A DNA stretch of 64,000 nucleotides, taken from contig CM034242.1 in NCBI GenBank assembly GCA_019916065.1, positions 6,506,453 to 6,570,452 on the forward strand, in the 5' to 3' direction. Of this stretch, positions 45,074 to 58,059 are shown one piece after another. The notes under the pieces are model-generated. The model was not told the origin of the DNA and did no database searches. It saw only the letters and a list, made by a program, of their open reading frames with translations. Source of the DNA: Vitellaria paradoxa (lineage: Eukaryota > Streptophyta > Magnoliopsida > Ericales > Sapotaceae). The position numbers were made by a program, and so were the translations under genes. The number at the start of each line of letters is the position of its first letter. Within the stretch, counting starts at the first letter, position 1.

Positions 45074-45888
45074 ATGTGGCAGCGCAAGGAGGATGCGGTA
45101 GAGGGCACTGCAATATTTAGACCACGGGTTTTCCTCTGTGGTTTGTTTCTGTTTATGTCATGCAAGACCTCTTCTTCAATTGGAGACGACACTATCGCAG
45201 CAGGCCAAACTCTCTGGGGGACAAAAACTCTAATATCTCAAGGAGGCATTTTTGAACTGGGTCTCTTCAGTAAAGGTAAAGACGACTCTCTTAAGTTTTT
45301 TCTTGGCATATGGCATCATAGGAACATTGCAGAACAGAGTATAGTTTGGGTTGCAACAGAGACAAACCCTTTCTCATTCAACAATTGCTGTTCTTGAATT
45401 ATCGGAGGATGGCAATTTAGTCGTCCTTGATGATTCATCTAAAACCCGGGTTTGGACGACAAACTTGTTGCCACAAACATCTAATTCTACTAAAGCCGTG
45501 CTTCTTAATGATGGCAATTTTGTAATAAGGAATAGCTCCGAGCTATCTATTATATATTGGCAGAGTTTTGATCACCGGACCGATACATGGTTGCCGGGTG
45601 CAAAGGTTGGCATCAATAAACTTACTGGCAAAACCACACGTTTTGCCTTGTGGAAAAACTCAGAAGATCCTGCCCTTGGATGTTTTCGCTTGAGATGGAC
45701 CCAAATGGAAGCCTTCGGTTCTTTATAGAATGGAACGTGTCCAGAAGGCATTGGAGTAGGGGACTATGGAATGGCGAACGATTCAGCTCAATTCCCGAAA
45801 TGAGACTAAACGACATTTCCAATTACAGTTGTCTCAAATGACAAGAGAGACTTATTTTATCTTTTTTTGCAACAAAACAAGTAGTAGT

Positions 45889-47695
45889 TGTTAGAAATAT
45901 TATAATGTATATATGATTTTTTAATATTTAGTTACCTTAAATCATAACATACTTTGTTACCTTAATTAGAAGATTTGTATTTAAGAAACTCACAAATTTA
46001 TATATACATATACATGTTCTACACATTAATACAAGAATACAATTATTTTCCTCCAGAATTTCTGTTTTCTAACGTGGTATTAAAGCCATGGTAGAATAAT
46101 CTCTCTTCCATCACAACCACCCAGAACACCATTCCTTTTCTTCCTTTTTTTTTTTTTTTTTAATAACATAGCACTGCTATAACTATATATATATATATGT
46201 ATCTTCTCCGGCCACGCCGAACTGAGCTCCCTTCACCATCACTGGAAACACCCAAATCTCTCTCCCATTGGCGGTGAAACCCGAACAGGCTTTCACCCGA
46301 ACTAATCACCCAACATTTCACTGAGCAGAGCCGTCTCCTGCTCCAATCCAAATCATTCTCCTGCTCTAATCGAAATCTAGTTCCCTCCCCCTCTCATTCG
46401 CCACCGGCCAAGCCCCCGTTGCGCGCCTCGCCCATTCTGCTCGCCCCTTCCAGCAACCTTCTCTGACCCCCCGTTCTAGCGACCCCACACGACAGCTCCC
46501 AAACCGTCTTATATGTGGATGATATGATCATCACTGGTGATGATCATGGGGGCATCTCTGAACTCAAGTCTCTCCTCAGTTCCTATTTTGAAATGAAAGG
46601 CCTAGGTAATCTCAGCTACTTTCTTGGTCTTGAAGTCACTACTGACACTACATGTTACTTCCTTTTTCAAGCCAAGTATACTTCTGATCTTCTCTCTCGG
46701 GCAGGACTTACTGATAACAAAATTGCACCAACTCCTCTTGAGCTTGGTGTTCGCCTCACACCTCTTGATGGCACGCCTTTATCTGATGAAACACTTTATC
46801 ATCAGCTAGTTGACAGTCTTGTTTATCTCACTGTTATTCGGCCCGACATTGCATATGTTGTCCACATTATAAGTCAGTTTATGTCAGCTCCTCGCTCAAT
46901 CCATTATACTGCAGTTCTTCGCATTCTACGATATATATATTAAAGGCACTTTATTCTATAGACTTCATTATTCCTCTCAGACATCTCTTGATCTTCGAGC
47001 CTACACTGATACTGATTGGGTTGGATATCCTATTGATCGGGCTGGATATCCTACTAATCGACGATCTAACACTGGATTGTACTTCTTCCTAGATGACTCC
47101 CTCATCTCTTGGTGTAGCAAGAAATAGACTGTCAATGCCCGCTCTAGCACTGAAGCAAAATATCGTGCTCTTGCTGACACTGTACAGAAACTACTTTGGT
47201 TTCGTTGTTACTCTCTGAAATGGGGGTATCTCATTCTGCTGCCACTATTGTTTACTGTGATAATCGGAGTGTCATTCAAATTGCTCACAATGATGTTTTC
47301 CATGATCGCAGATCGCACCAAACACATTAAGATCGACTGTCATTTTGTGTGTCAACATGTGGCACGAGGTACCATACAACTTACCCATGTGACTTCCGCT
47401 GCTTAGATTACTGACTTGTTTATTAAAGCATTATCTCTTAGAAGATTTCATGAATTAATTTTCAGAATTTAAGTTGGTTTCTTCTACACCTCCTTAAGTT
47501 TGCGGGGCCATGTTAAAAATATCCTAATATATATATGATTTTCTAATATTTAGTTACCTTAAGTCATAGTATACTTCATTACCTTAATTAGAAGATTTGT
47601 ATTTAGGAAACTCACAATATATATATACATGTACATGTTCTACACATTAATCCAAGAATACAATTCTTTTCCTCCAGAATTTCTCTCTTCTAACA
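45889..47695 (+). mobile_element. Truncated Ty1/copia retrotransposon
   Basis: 1.8 kb. LTRs 45889-46074 and 47511-47695 (TGTTA...TAACA, about 90% identical by eye); target repeat GTAGT/GTTGT (45884-45888, 47696-47700). The primer site TGGTATTAAAGCC at 46076 resembles the initiator Met type. Polypurine-like GTTTGCGGGGCCA precedes the right LTR. Gag, protease, integrase and most of RT are deleted; only the end of RT and RNase H remain. Confidence 0.9.
46509..47460 (+). pseudogene. Copia RT end and RNase H remnant
   Basis: 46509-46943 encodes YVDDMIITGDD (active site), then FEMKGLGNLSYFLGLEV, LLSRAGLTDNKIAPTPLE and RPDIAYVVHIISQFM. RNase H follows in shifted frames: TDWVGYP, RSNTGLYFFLDDSLISWCSKK, a stop, ARSSTEAKYRAL, and HVARGTIQLTHVTSAA with a stop. 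Upstream pol is missing. Confidence 0.88.
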
Positions 47696-48708
47696 GTTGT
47701 GATGGATCAATCAGGACAGCACTGCTAAGAATTGCATAAGGTACCCGGAATTGGTATCTATTTTGGGCACGACCTAGGGAACAATCTAATGTTTTTGCTC
47801 GTTGCGGGCCCTTTGGCATCTTTAATGAGGAGAACCCCGAGGACCTTTGCGCGTGTTTGCAGGATTTGGAATCGGTTTCAGAAACACAGCTAAATAACCA
47901 ATCCAGGGGTTGTGTCAGGAAAACCCCTTTGCAGTGTGAAAGTAAATTTTCCAATGGAAAAAAATGATGGGTTCCTAAATAATTCTAATGTGAAATTTCC
48001 AGCAAATTCAAAAACATATCCTGCTGCTAATGGCCAAATAAGGTGTAAAGAAGCTTTCAAAAAGATCAGGACACGACTTAGAGGAGTTCAGAAACGAGAC
48101 AATATTGATTGTCAGACTTCAGGATTGGAATCTTGTTAGACTCTTGGGTTGTTGCATCGAACAAGATAAAAATATATTGATTTATGAGTACATGACCAAT
48201 AAAAGTCTAGATTTCTTCCTATTTGATTAGTTTTTCTCCGCCATGCGTGTTTTATCTAGTGTAAATTTATTTGTAGTGTCAAAAATCTTCTTGACAAAAA
48301 CTTGAGACAGATTCAAACAAGTGGGGGGATACTAGATTGGAAGACACGTAGTCACATAATTGAAGGGATTGCTCAAGGGCTTCTTTACCTACATCACTAC
48401 TCGAGATTGCACATTATTTATAAAGTTCTAAAAGGCTTGGACTTGCTGGATCCGATCGTTGATTGTCCTTGTTCGAGTTTGAGATACATCAATATAGGAC
48501 TTCTCTGCGTGCAAGATAATCCAATTGATTGGCCTACTATTACTAATATAGTTGCCATGCTTGGAAATGAAGATGTGCCTCTACCAACACCTAAGCAACC
48601 TACATTTTGTACCAGTCAAAACTGTGGACACAAATTCATCATTACCCAACTAAACGGATAACTTGTTCAGTTAATGATTTAACTATTTCAATGATTCAAA
48701 CCAGATAA

Positions 48709-50829
48709 TTAAATCGTAAGTAGTCATTTTCCTAACCCCAAATTTTTAGTTCAATTGTTTCACATATGTCTAAAAATAAAAATAAAAAACTATCTTATGA
48801 ATTCCTTTTACCAACTCTTTTCATCTTCTTCTTGTTTTGATAAGTGGAAACTAGCTTGAGATTACAAAGGCAGCAGCAGATAAAAGTTGCTTCCAAAATT
48901 AAGAAGGAATGAAAAGCACCTCCTTTGTGCTTCTTTTATAATTTATGATTACTTGCAGGATATCAAAATGTTGTTTTCCTAAAACATGAGTGAATGTGGT
49001 TTTTTCACAAAAAAAAAAAAAAAAAAAATGACATTAAAAAGAATGCCTTTTTTTTTTTAATTTAGTTTACTACATCGCTCGCTTTCACACCATAATTTTT
49101 ATTATATAATATCATATATACCTCATGGCATGTCATTATTTTAGGGCGAAACTAAGGACTTGTTTTGATAAAACTAAAAATTGGAACATGATAATTATGT
49201 CTAATCTTAATTGTCAATCTGCGTGAGACTCGAATGAGATTCACAAACATAGAGAGTAAAAATTAGAATTGCATTTTTATTAAAGGTGTGGAGAGAGCTT
49301 ATATAGGTAAGGGACTCGTGTGGTACAACATGAATTCTTGAGTTAACACGCAAAGCCATTTTACAGCAGGGCCAGATTCAGTTTACATGAGTCTGAATCC
49401 CAACCTTACATTAATTGCAAATGATTATGTCATAGAGAATGGGGTCCCACATATTAACGATTAAAATTGTTTCGTCACAATTAATGCTAACAGTGAAACT
49501 GTCCATTTACTAAAGATGAGGAGAGTTTACATTGTTGAGCAGTGATTATGGAGAAGAGCCCCACAATAATTTTTTTGATATGATGATATGATAATATATT
49601 TTTGTAATAAAAATTTCATTTTTTAGTGAATTTGTTTTTAAGTAATTAGAGTTCAGCGTAACCACATTATTCTAGAAAATAATTAAGGTAACATTTAGAG
49701 GAACTTCATAAAAGTCTTTTTTTTCTATCTTTTTTTCTTTTTTTTTTTTTTTTGGTTTTTTGTTTTTTGAGCTAAATGACTTTTTATTGACTTTTGTAAA
49801 GTTTGAGACGTTATGATGAATCTTAACAACGTACTTCTTAAGAAGTCAACCTAGTTCCCTTTCAGATAAGTTGATTCATAAAATGTTAAAATTCAATTTT
49901 ATTCATATAAAATATTTTAAAATTTTTTCTTATCCTTATATGCGTGTATATATATATATTTCTAAATTAAACCAATACAGTTAACCATCCATCTATTATT
50001 GTATTTATTATTTTATTTAAACAAAAAAGTAAAATTTTCCCTTTACGCCTTGTTACCCTACTCCCTTAGGGTAACACCTATCTTCATTTTGAGAATAAAT
50101 GTTACCCTAGATTAACACTTACCCTCCAATTTCAAATATGTGTAAAAAAAAAAAAAGAATAATAATAATAATAGTTACTCCTGTAACATTTTATCTCATT
50201 TATCCTCGCACCAAATGCACTAGTGTAACACTTACATCAATTTGAGGTTAATAATATCCTGGATAAATACTTACCCTCCAATTCTAAACATGTGTAAAAA
50301 CAATTAATGACTAACTTTTCATCCCATTTACTTTCACGCCAAACACACCCTGACAGTACTTGTTCTTCTTCCCTTGATGTTTATACAAGAGAAAGATCAA
50401 ACGAAATGTTATGCATACATTCTATCCACAAGTTTCAAATAAGTCAATATAAAATACACTTCGCACTCATGTATAATGTCATAAATTCTACTTCAAAACC
50501 TGTATTTTTAATTATGACAATTTATCTTCTATATATTTGTTTCAATTTCAATATCACCCCTCCACCTATTTCATTATTATTAATTATGTTATAATTTCTA
50601 TTTATTCACTCACTCAACAAAATTTAACATTATAACTGAATCAAAAGTACAAAATCAAAATGGCATTATTGAAATTATTTATCATGTGGTGGGATTAGTA
50701 GTAAAATATAATAGTGTCAAGTATATTTTAGCCTTAATTGGGAATATAGTAGTTGATAATGCATTCAATTCTGGCTAATAATCGGCATTACTTTAAAATA
50801 TTGTGTTTCCCAAAGAAATAAATATTCCC
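48709..50829. other. Copy C downstream flank
   Basis: Homologous to 61730-63599 beyond copy D and, in blocks, to copy B's flank. Shared landmarks: CCTCATGG..TGTC (49124), GAGACTCG..GAGATTCACAA (49227), TTACATTAATTGCAAATGATT (49410). Poly-A (49010-49028) and T-rich runs. No gene. Confidence 0.6.
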
Positions 50830-51100
50830 CTTTCCCTATGCCAAACCGAGTCAAAGTGTCTAATACACTAATAATGTAAAGAACATTGGATTAATTCGCC
50901 AAGTGGGAAGAAGGATGTCGAGTTGTCATATTTTGTTTTTCAACATTAGGTAATGAGCTTAAGGGGGAGGCCTTGTATCTATTTTTAGATTGAGTTCTTA
51001 ATTAGAATCACTGGAATACATATTTTTCTTTTATTTTTTTATTCAATTTTGACAAGTGTAAATTATTGTATAACAATAAGTAGTTAGGCATGTAAAGAGG
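50830..51100 (+). pseudogene. Ancient S-RLK relic downstream of copy C
   Basis: Exon 3-like stretch (TGTAAAGAACATTGGATTAA, GGATGTCGAGTTGTC) and a degraded glycine-loop region (GGGGGAGGCCTTGTATCTA), then intron-like sequence and exon 4-like GACAAGTGTAAATTATTG at 51051. Paralogous to 44132-44325 and 63600-63866. Confidence 0.65.
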
Positions 51101-51339
51101 GTCAGGTCATTTTATTTATAAATAGCTGAGCTTTGCATAATTTTTTTTTAATTTTTTTCCAACAGACAAAATGTGAAAATCAGAGGGGAAGAAAAAAAGA
51201 GTCATACCATTGGATTTAAAATTTGTAAAGCTCACAACAAGTAATGGAATGTTTCAAGCTTTTGATTCAAAATATCTACAATTTCTTTCCGTTACTGACC
51301 AAAGAGGCTAAACTACTAGGAAGTCAAAGGCGTGGAATG

Positions 51340-54300
51340 TAACATCCATAAAATATTTTTATGGTATAAATTTCATTGTTAAGAAGATAATTTATGGGTG
51401 AAATTTCTGGAAAGTGACGCGAGTAGAAGGATTAAAAAGAGCACGTCAAAACTAAGATGGTGTAAGAGTTAATACGTCGAGAATTATATATGGTGTCAAA
51501 ATTAGGAATGGTGTACAATTTAGTCAAATTTTAGTTTTTCGAATCGTATCAATCAAATTTAGAAGTTTAGTTTGGTTATTTATTTAGTAATAGTCGGTTT
51601 AGTCACTTTTTTTTGTAAAAATAACGGATATCGGGGTTGACTATGATTTTAAAATTTTAAACCAAATAATCTAAAATAATCAAATTAAATTTACTTAATA
51701 TTTAATATATATACATATATATAATTAACTTAAACATCTACTCCTATCAATGTTTTGGTCTTTTGAAATATTAAAGGTTATAAAAAATTTACTGATCATT
51801 ATAATATTAGATACACTTAATAAGTCTCAAGTAGTACTTATATAAAATTTATTATTTTATCTTTATAATTAAATTATAAAAAATATATATAAATTTTTAA
51901 GCCTATATAAGCAAAGCGATATAATTCAATTTAGTTACGGTTCGGTTAATATATTTTTGGGGAAATTGCCTTTACCTCCCTTGTATTTAGGCCCTCAGTC
52001 TCATGAACTTAATAATGTGCACTAATAATCCTATACTATTAATTACCAAAAAAAAAATCCCTATACTATTCATAAAAGTGACAAACCAGACACCATAACA
52101 TTAAGTGCTAAAAAGTCAAAATGCCGTTTATATATATTAAAGTCCTAATCAGTCGATACAACCCCAAAACTCAAAAACCTTTTAAGTCCTAAATCGATGC
52201 AACCCCAAATCCATTGAAAATCTTCAAGTCAAAACCATCAAAAGCTTCTTAACATAGGAAGTGTTGTATCGTGGAAGACGATGGAGGCGACAACCATTGC
52301 GGCGATGCTATTGCTGGTGAGGTTGGATCCAGGGTGGTTAGGGTCGATCTCATAGGCTTGCTGTGGGGTCGTCATATCTTCTTGATGAATTTGATGAATA
52401 ATTCTAATTTTGATGAATTTGTGAGAAAATGCATTAGTGTAAAAATAGAGTAGTCTCAATTGTTGAGAACAAATAAAACAAATAGTCAAATTACTTGAAT
52501 AACTTCCTCTACTTCTCCTAGATTTGTGGCAAATCCATATTCGTTTGTATGTATATATGTAAAGATTCTATATGCATCTAATCCGAAGATTGAACCCACC
52601 TCCAAATCCAAGTCCAAATCTCTCGGTCTAAGATGCCATCTCCTTCTCTTTCTCTCTCTTTCCTTCTTCACCATCACCTTCTTATACCCATTTGGGTGTA
52701 TCCCAAACCCTCAAAATCTCTTGATGGGTAGACCCAATAAAAACAGTAGAGGAAAGAGAAAGCTGCTCGGCGGTATTTGGCAATGAATCTTGCAACAGCA
52801 AAAGGAGAGGAAAAAAGACTGGAGGCTAGCCCTTGCATCCTTTAACACAATTAGGGTATTTTCATCCGTTCACTATATATTTGGATTATATAGCACAATT
52901 GCAGTTGTCCTAAACTTGAAACACATGCTCTATTAATTTCTACGATTTTGTCTAATTTATCATTTTTGTAAATAGTACAGAGGTATTAGTATATTTCTTA
53001 AGTTTAGGGGTGCGAGTGTGAGCGCTTAAATATAAGGGGTAAAAGCAATTTCTCCTTTTTTTTAATCATTTGATTATCACTTTCAAATTTCAAAAATAAT
53101 CAATTTGATTACAAAAATTATAATTTTCCAACCTACCGACCGATGGTCCCCTAATCGAAATTCTCAAACTGTACAAAGGTTGTAAAATGCAACCTCTACA
53201 TAGTGATCTTTGTAAACCTGCAATTACCAAGTGCAGATGGCCATAAATCAAGCCCAATCATCAGGTCAATAGCCCAACTATTACGCATGCAAGACCCCCG
53301 TTATACCCGATCAACGACGATTAATTGTCTGGTGATTGCAATTGATGAAATCAAATCAATGAGGTATCGATTGGGCCATGTGCAGGGCGTCCTTGAGGAC
53401 GAATTGAACACGCATGGGGTCTTCTTCGAGGAATGGATTTTTGACATGCGCATTGAGAAAGTTGCAGTGGGGAGAGAAATTTAGTTTCAACCAAATAATA
53501 ATAATTGTGCCAAAATCTATCATATATAATAATAAAACAGAACGATTTTTTAAAATATATTTTTTATAAATTAAGATCTAATAGTTAAGAATTATTTTTT
53601 CTTTCATTTAATAATTGAAATCATGTTTATATTTTAAGCTCAATTTTTATTTTAGTAAACTCACTATTATGTATCTATAAAACAAAACAGTTTAGATATT
53701 TTAAATTTTATCATATTTTAAAATAAAGATCATATACAAATCAAAATTGTCAACTTAAACTCGGCTCTTAGAGACTGTGGTACAAAAATCCACAACAGGA
53801 CTATAGTAGATCAATCAACAATTATAATTTGATTATATTTCAATATGATGTGACTTTTCTTATTTTTTATTAATTATGTTCCAATCAGATTTTGTTTAAT
53901 TTTTATTTTTATTTTAAAATTAATTTTATCACATTAAATTAATACCATAATGCAATGAAATTATGATCATTGATTGATCCACTACAACTCTTGCAGTAGA
54001 TTTTTTCATTACAACCCTAGAGTCTCTTAAATTCCATCCAATTATAATTTTTCGGAAGTTTAATCATCTAAATTAAAGTATTATAATTTGTATTTTCTTT
54101 TATAGTGCTTATTAAAATTAATGAGAGATAGACCAAAACACATGCAGTAACTGTTAGAACCTAAAGTTTTGAGAAAAAAATTAAAACTCATGAATTATCA
54201 TAATTTTTTGATTTGAATTTTTTTTCTAAAGTTTTAACAATATAAAAAACTTAATACTAATTTTGTTTAGAGTATGGTAGATTCAAGTTATTGTTAGTAT

Positions 54301-56250
54301 ATATATTAAACCATGAAAAGAAAAAAATATTAAATTAATAAAAAGTTCAAATGTTGGCAATTAGAAAATTAATTTTTTTCTTTGCAAAAAAAAATTAAAA
54401 AAATTTAATTTTTTAGTAATTAACTTTTAACTCTTTTGTTAATTTAACATTTTAGGGGATGACATTGACGTATGAAAGTGAAATATATTGCAGAGAAGGT
54501 ATTCAATTTATTCAATTTGATATCTAATAAAATTTTGAGAAACATTAAAATATTTAATTATAATTATGCAACTTCAGTATTTTAACATATGCCAAACATA
54601 ATAATTCTGCTACTTACTCTTATTATATTCAAATTGTTGAAAGAAAAAAAAAAGGAAAAATTTGGTCTGTACCAAAATAACCGAATTAAATTTATGTAAA
54701 ATTTAATATATAATATATATATATAATTAATCTAAATATATACTCTTATCGATGGTTTTATCCTTTAAAATATTAAAGGTTATAAAAAATCAACAAATTA
54801 TTATAATATTAAATACATATTTTAAATCTCAAGTAGCACTTATATAAAAATTATTATTTTATCTCTATAATTAAATTGTAAAAAAATATATTTAAATTTT
54901 TAAGCTTATATAACCGAATCTACCATGATTAACCGATATAATTCAGTTCAATTAATATTTGATTAATGCATATTTTTTTGATCAATTTAATTATTATTTT
55001 TAATTTTTGAAAATAATTAATTTGATTATAAAAATTATAATTTTTAAATTGCACCGACTAATACCCACCACTTGGTCAAAATCCTCTAGAAAGGTTGCAG
55101 AGAGAGTGATCTTTGTAAACCAGCAAGCACATGGCCAAAAATCAAACCCAATCATCAACTCAATAGCCCAACTAATACGCACGCAAGACCGCCATTGTAC
55201 CCGATCAACATAATTGTGTGATTGCAATTGATGAAATCAGATCAATGAAGTGTCGATTGGGTTATGGGTAGGGGCGTCCTTGAGGACGAATTGAACGCAT
55301 GGGGCCTTCTTCGAGGAATGGATTTTTGCCACGCTCATTGAAGATACCCCACATCGGGAAGTCCTGGTTGAGATCGAAGATGAGAAAGTTGCAGGGGAGA
55401 GAGATTGTTTGGTGCGAAGGAAATACGGGAGGAGAGAAAAGTCGGAGTAAAGAACAGAGAGAGGAAGGAAAAGTGAGAAAAAAAAGTGTACAGAAATGAA
55501 AGTAAAACTATATATAAGTGGATTTATATATTGTAATTTATTTTTTAAATTAAAAATTATTTTGAAAATAATAGGTATTATTTTTTAAATTTTTTATTAC
55601 ACATATCCTCTCTTTCTCTCTCCTCTACCATCGTATCCTATCCTCTCCCCCCCTTCTAAAAATAGGTGGGCGTTATCTCCATTTGTCCTCCTTATTTTCT
55701 CTCCTTTTCTTCTTCTTTACTTTTTTCTCTAACCAATAATGAAAATGAGATATTATTCTCTCTTCTTATTCCCTTCTTACTTTTCATCCAACCAAACATG
55801 CTTAGCTTTCACCTAAAAATAAATAAATAAATAAAATATAATTGCCTTTATATCTTATAATTAGTGTCAAAATTACACACATATATATTAAACTATGAAA
55901 AGAAAAAATATTAAGTTAATAAAAAGTATAACAACTAAATGATTAATTTTTTTCCAAACAAAAAAAATAAAAAATTAATTTTTTAGTAACTAAATTTAAA
56001 GGTTTTTTTTAATTTAAATTTAAGGAGATGACATTGACCCATGAAGGGAAATAAATTATGGAAAAGGTATTCAATTTATTGAATTTAGTATCTAATAAAT
56101 TTTTGAGAAACATTAAAATATTTTTAATTATAATTATGCAATTTCAATAATTTAACATATGCCTCCTTAGAAAATAATAATTTTGCTACATGCTCTTATT
56201 ATATTCAAATTATTTAAAAAAAAAAGAAACAATTCTCTGATCTGTCTTAT
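51340..56250. repeat. Tandem duplication, about 1.5-kb unit
   Basis: 51660-51958 joined to 53056-53500 matches 54660-55480 (TATTAAAGGTTATAAAAAAT, CTCAAGTAG..ACTTATATAA, CCAATCATCA..TCAATAGCCCAACTA, GGGCGTCCTTGAGGACGAATTGAA). 54281-54660 matches 55870-56250 (GGTATTCAATTTATT, GAGAAACATTAAAATATTT). The order Y-X-Y'-X' shows a tandem duplication. Short ORFs at 53203-53484 and 55299-55499 lie in the shared part; I do not recognise the peptide and the frame is not conserved. Confidence 0.75.
51959..53055. mobile_element. Long-TIR element, Mutator-like (MULE) candidate
   Basis: About 110-bp imperfect inverted ends: left GGGGAAATTGCCTTTACCTC, right mirrored as GGAGAAATTGCTTTTACCCC. Target bases are T-rich so the 9-bp repeat is unclear. 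The second duplication unit has the empty site (about 54945-54980). The interior (52260-52800) is more GC-rich and mildly coding-like on both strands but has no recognisable domain or transposase. Confidence 0.7.
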
Positions 56251-56636
56251 TGGTGCTAAAAAAGAGCAGCACAGCTTGTAATTTTTTAATTATATTGAAA
56301 TAATATGGTTATCGGGGTAGGACAATTATTGCCATAATCCATATTACACATGCCATACCGAAATCTCCCCAAAAAGAATAATAATAATAATAAACGTTGA
56401 AATTTAATATTTTTTAATTAAATTAATATAATTACTTAACAAAAAATAAAATAAAATAAAATTCCCTCAAATAAACAGTAATATTCTAACTAAACATCAT
56501 TGATGAGGACAGTGGCTAAATTGATGGCAGACAGTCGGCTTTCAATAAATCAGTCCACATGTCACTTTTGATGATTTGTTGAATTCAGCACACCCCACTA
56601 AGTATAGGTAACAACGAGTTAACAAGAGTGCAATGC

Positions 56637-56668
56637 GTAGTATTATTATTATTATTATTATTATTATT
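56637..56668. repeat. (ATT)n microsatellite
   Basis: About ten ATT units in a row. Confidence 0.95.
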
Positions 56669-56764
56669 TTGGTATTTAAAAAATAAATTTAAAATTTTTT
56701 CAAAGAACTATTTGAAAATAGTTAAATAACCCATAAGAATAGTTTTTATATACTTTGTTAAACC

Positions 56765-57735
56765 TAGGAGTAGCAAAAGGGCGGGTTAGACGGGTTAGTG
56801 ATAGGTTTAAACAGGTTGGAGGTTAAATGGGTGTAACCCAATCCACCCATTAAAAGGCGGGTTTAAATATGGGCGGGTTGAATACGGGTTATTACAAACC
56901 CCATGAACCCATATCACAACCCATTTACTTATATCTAACTTACTTTTTTAAAAAAAATAAAATTTATTTCAATTAATAGTATATATATATAAATACATCA
57001 ATATTTATTCTAAGTAATATAATATTATGCATATTATATAATATTATATATATATTTACAATTTTTAGTTAATTTCGAATTTATACGACCGATTTATTTT
57101 TTAATTAATTTTAAATCAACAACTCTCTTTCTGTGTGGGTGTTGCGTGTGCCTGCGCGCGCGCGTGTGTGCTGCGTGCGCGTGTAGCGCGTGGATGCGTG
57201 AGAGTGTGCAACGCGCGCATGCGTGTACGCGCGTATGGATGTGTTTGCATGCGTGTGTGCGTGTGTGCGTGTGTGTGTGGAGGGTGTGTTTGCATGTGCG
57301 TGGTGTGTGCGCGCGCGCGTATGCTATGAGCACGCGTGTAATGCGCATGTGCGGGTGTGTTTGTGTGGTGTACGTGTGCGAGTGCGCGTGTGTGGGCGTG
57401 TGCGTGTGTGTGCGCGTGGGTGTGTTGCATGTGCGTGTGTGTGTGCCCGCGCAGCGCGTGTGTATATGTTTGTGTGTGTGTGTGTATGTTCTCTATCTCT
57501 CTGGAGAGAGAGAGGTGAGAGAGAGAACAGTGTAAAGAAGGGAATTAAACTAATTTTTTTAATTTAATGAGTGTTTTAACGGGTCCCGTTGTACAACCCA
57601 ATTGCACCCGTTTATAAATAGGTATTTTATAAGTTACTCAATTACAACCCAAGTAGTAAAATAATAGGACCCAAACCCATTTATTATGGTTTAATTGGAC
57701 GGATTGATGAGTTTGGATTGATTTTGCCACCCCTA
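56765..57735. mobile_element. hAT-like non-autonomous element
   Basis: Starts TAGGAGTAGCAAAAG and ends mirrored CTTTTGCCACCCCTA-type (GATTTTGCCACCCCTA). The 8-bp target repeat is GTTAAACC (56757-56764) and GTCAAACC (57736-57743), one mismatch. Inside each end are GGGTTTAAAT/ACCCATTT motifs. No transposase. A GT/GC tract fills 57131-57500. Confidence 0.88.
57131..57500. repeat. GT/GC-rich alternating purine-pyrimidine tract
   Basis: About 370 bases made almost only of GTGT, GCGC, GCGTG and ATGCG steps, ending in (GA/CT)n near 57500-57525. All frames are open because stops need A-rich codons; the Cys/Val/Arg or His/Thr/Arg translations are artefacts of composition. Confidence 0.95.
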
Positions 57736-58059
57736 GTCAAACCTTTGAATTAACAATACATGTTCGATATCGTCAAATGACACTTTCAAATGGTCCAAAA
57801 AAATTGACGGTAATTGATAAAAATTAATAAAAGTTACTAAAACTTTGTCAAATTCAAAGTTTAAAATAAATGCACGAAAAAATGAAAATAAATAAAATTG
57901 ATAAACAATAGTAAAAATTTATAAAAGCTTATATATTTTTGTAAAAATGGAACTTGCAAGCACCCTAAGTGCGTAAATTTTAAAGAGGTGAGATCCAACC
58001 ACATTACAGAACAAAAAGTCGGCGGACCTAAAAACATATGGTCAAAAAGTCTATTTCTT
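57736..58059. other. Copy D upstream flank
   Basis: AT-rich with no gene until CCTAAAAACATATGGTC (58026), where it joins the upstream block shared with copies B and C. Confidence 0.6.

Larger units (their letters stand above)
45074..48708 (+). pseudogene. S-RLK copy C, broken pseudogene
   Basis: Keeps the ATG (45074, MWQRKED) and signal peptide, but one-base losses at about 45356 and 45375 (VWVANRD region), about 45683, and a two-base loss at about 45832 wreck the ectodomain frame. A truncated Copia element (45889-47695) splits the S-locus region. At about 48048 the PAN region (GGTGTAAA) joins directly to exon 4 (CTTTCAAAAAGATCAGG), removing the end of PAN, the membrane span, juxtamembrane and glycine loop. 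At about 48430 the catalytic loop (ATTTATAAAGTTCTAAAA) joins to exon 7 (GGCTTGGACTTGC), removing HRD function, DFG and APE. The tail also shifts frame. No kinase activity is possible. Confidence 0.92.

Noticed and set aside
46160..46351. - strand ORF in the Copia leader
   Set aside because: Short, opposite to the element, no homology.
48302..48661. 119-codon kinase-like ORF in copy C
   Set aside because: Artefact of the exon 5 to exon 7 deletion join; lacks the catalytic residues.
53203..53484. 93-codon ORF in the duplicated C-D interval
   Set aside because: The second unit breaks the frame and I find no known domain; kept only as a note under the duplication.
57094..57567. Long overlapping ORFs on both strands rich in Cys/Val/Arg or His/Thr
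   Set aside because: Produced by the GT/GC repeat in every frame; no start context, introns or homology.
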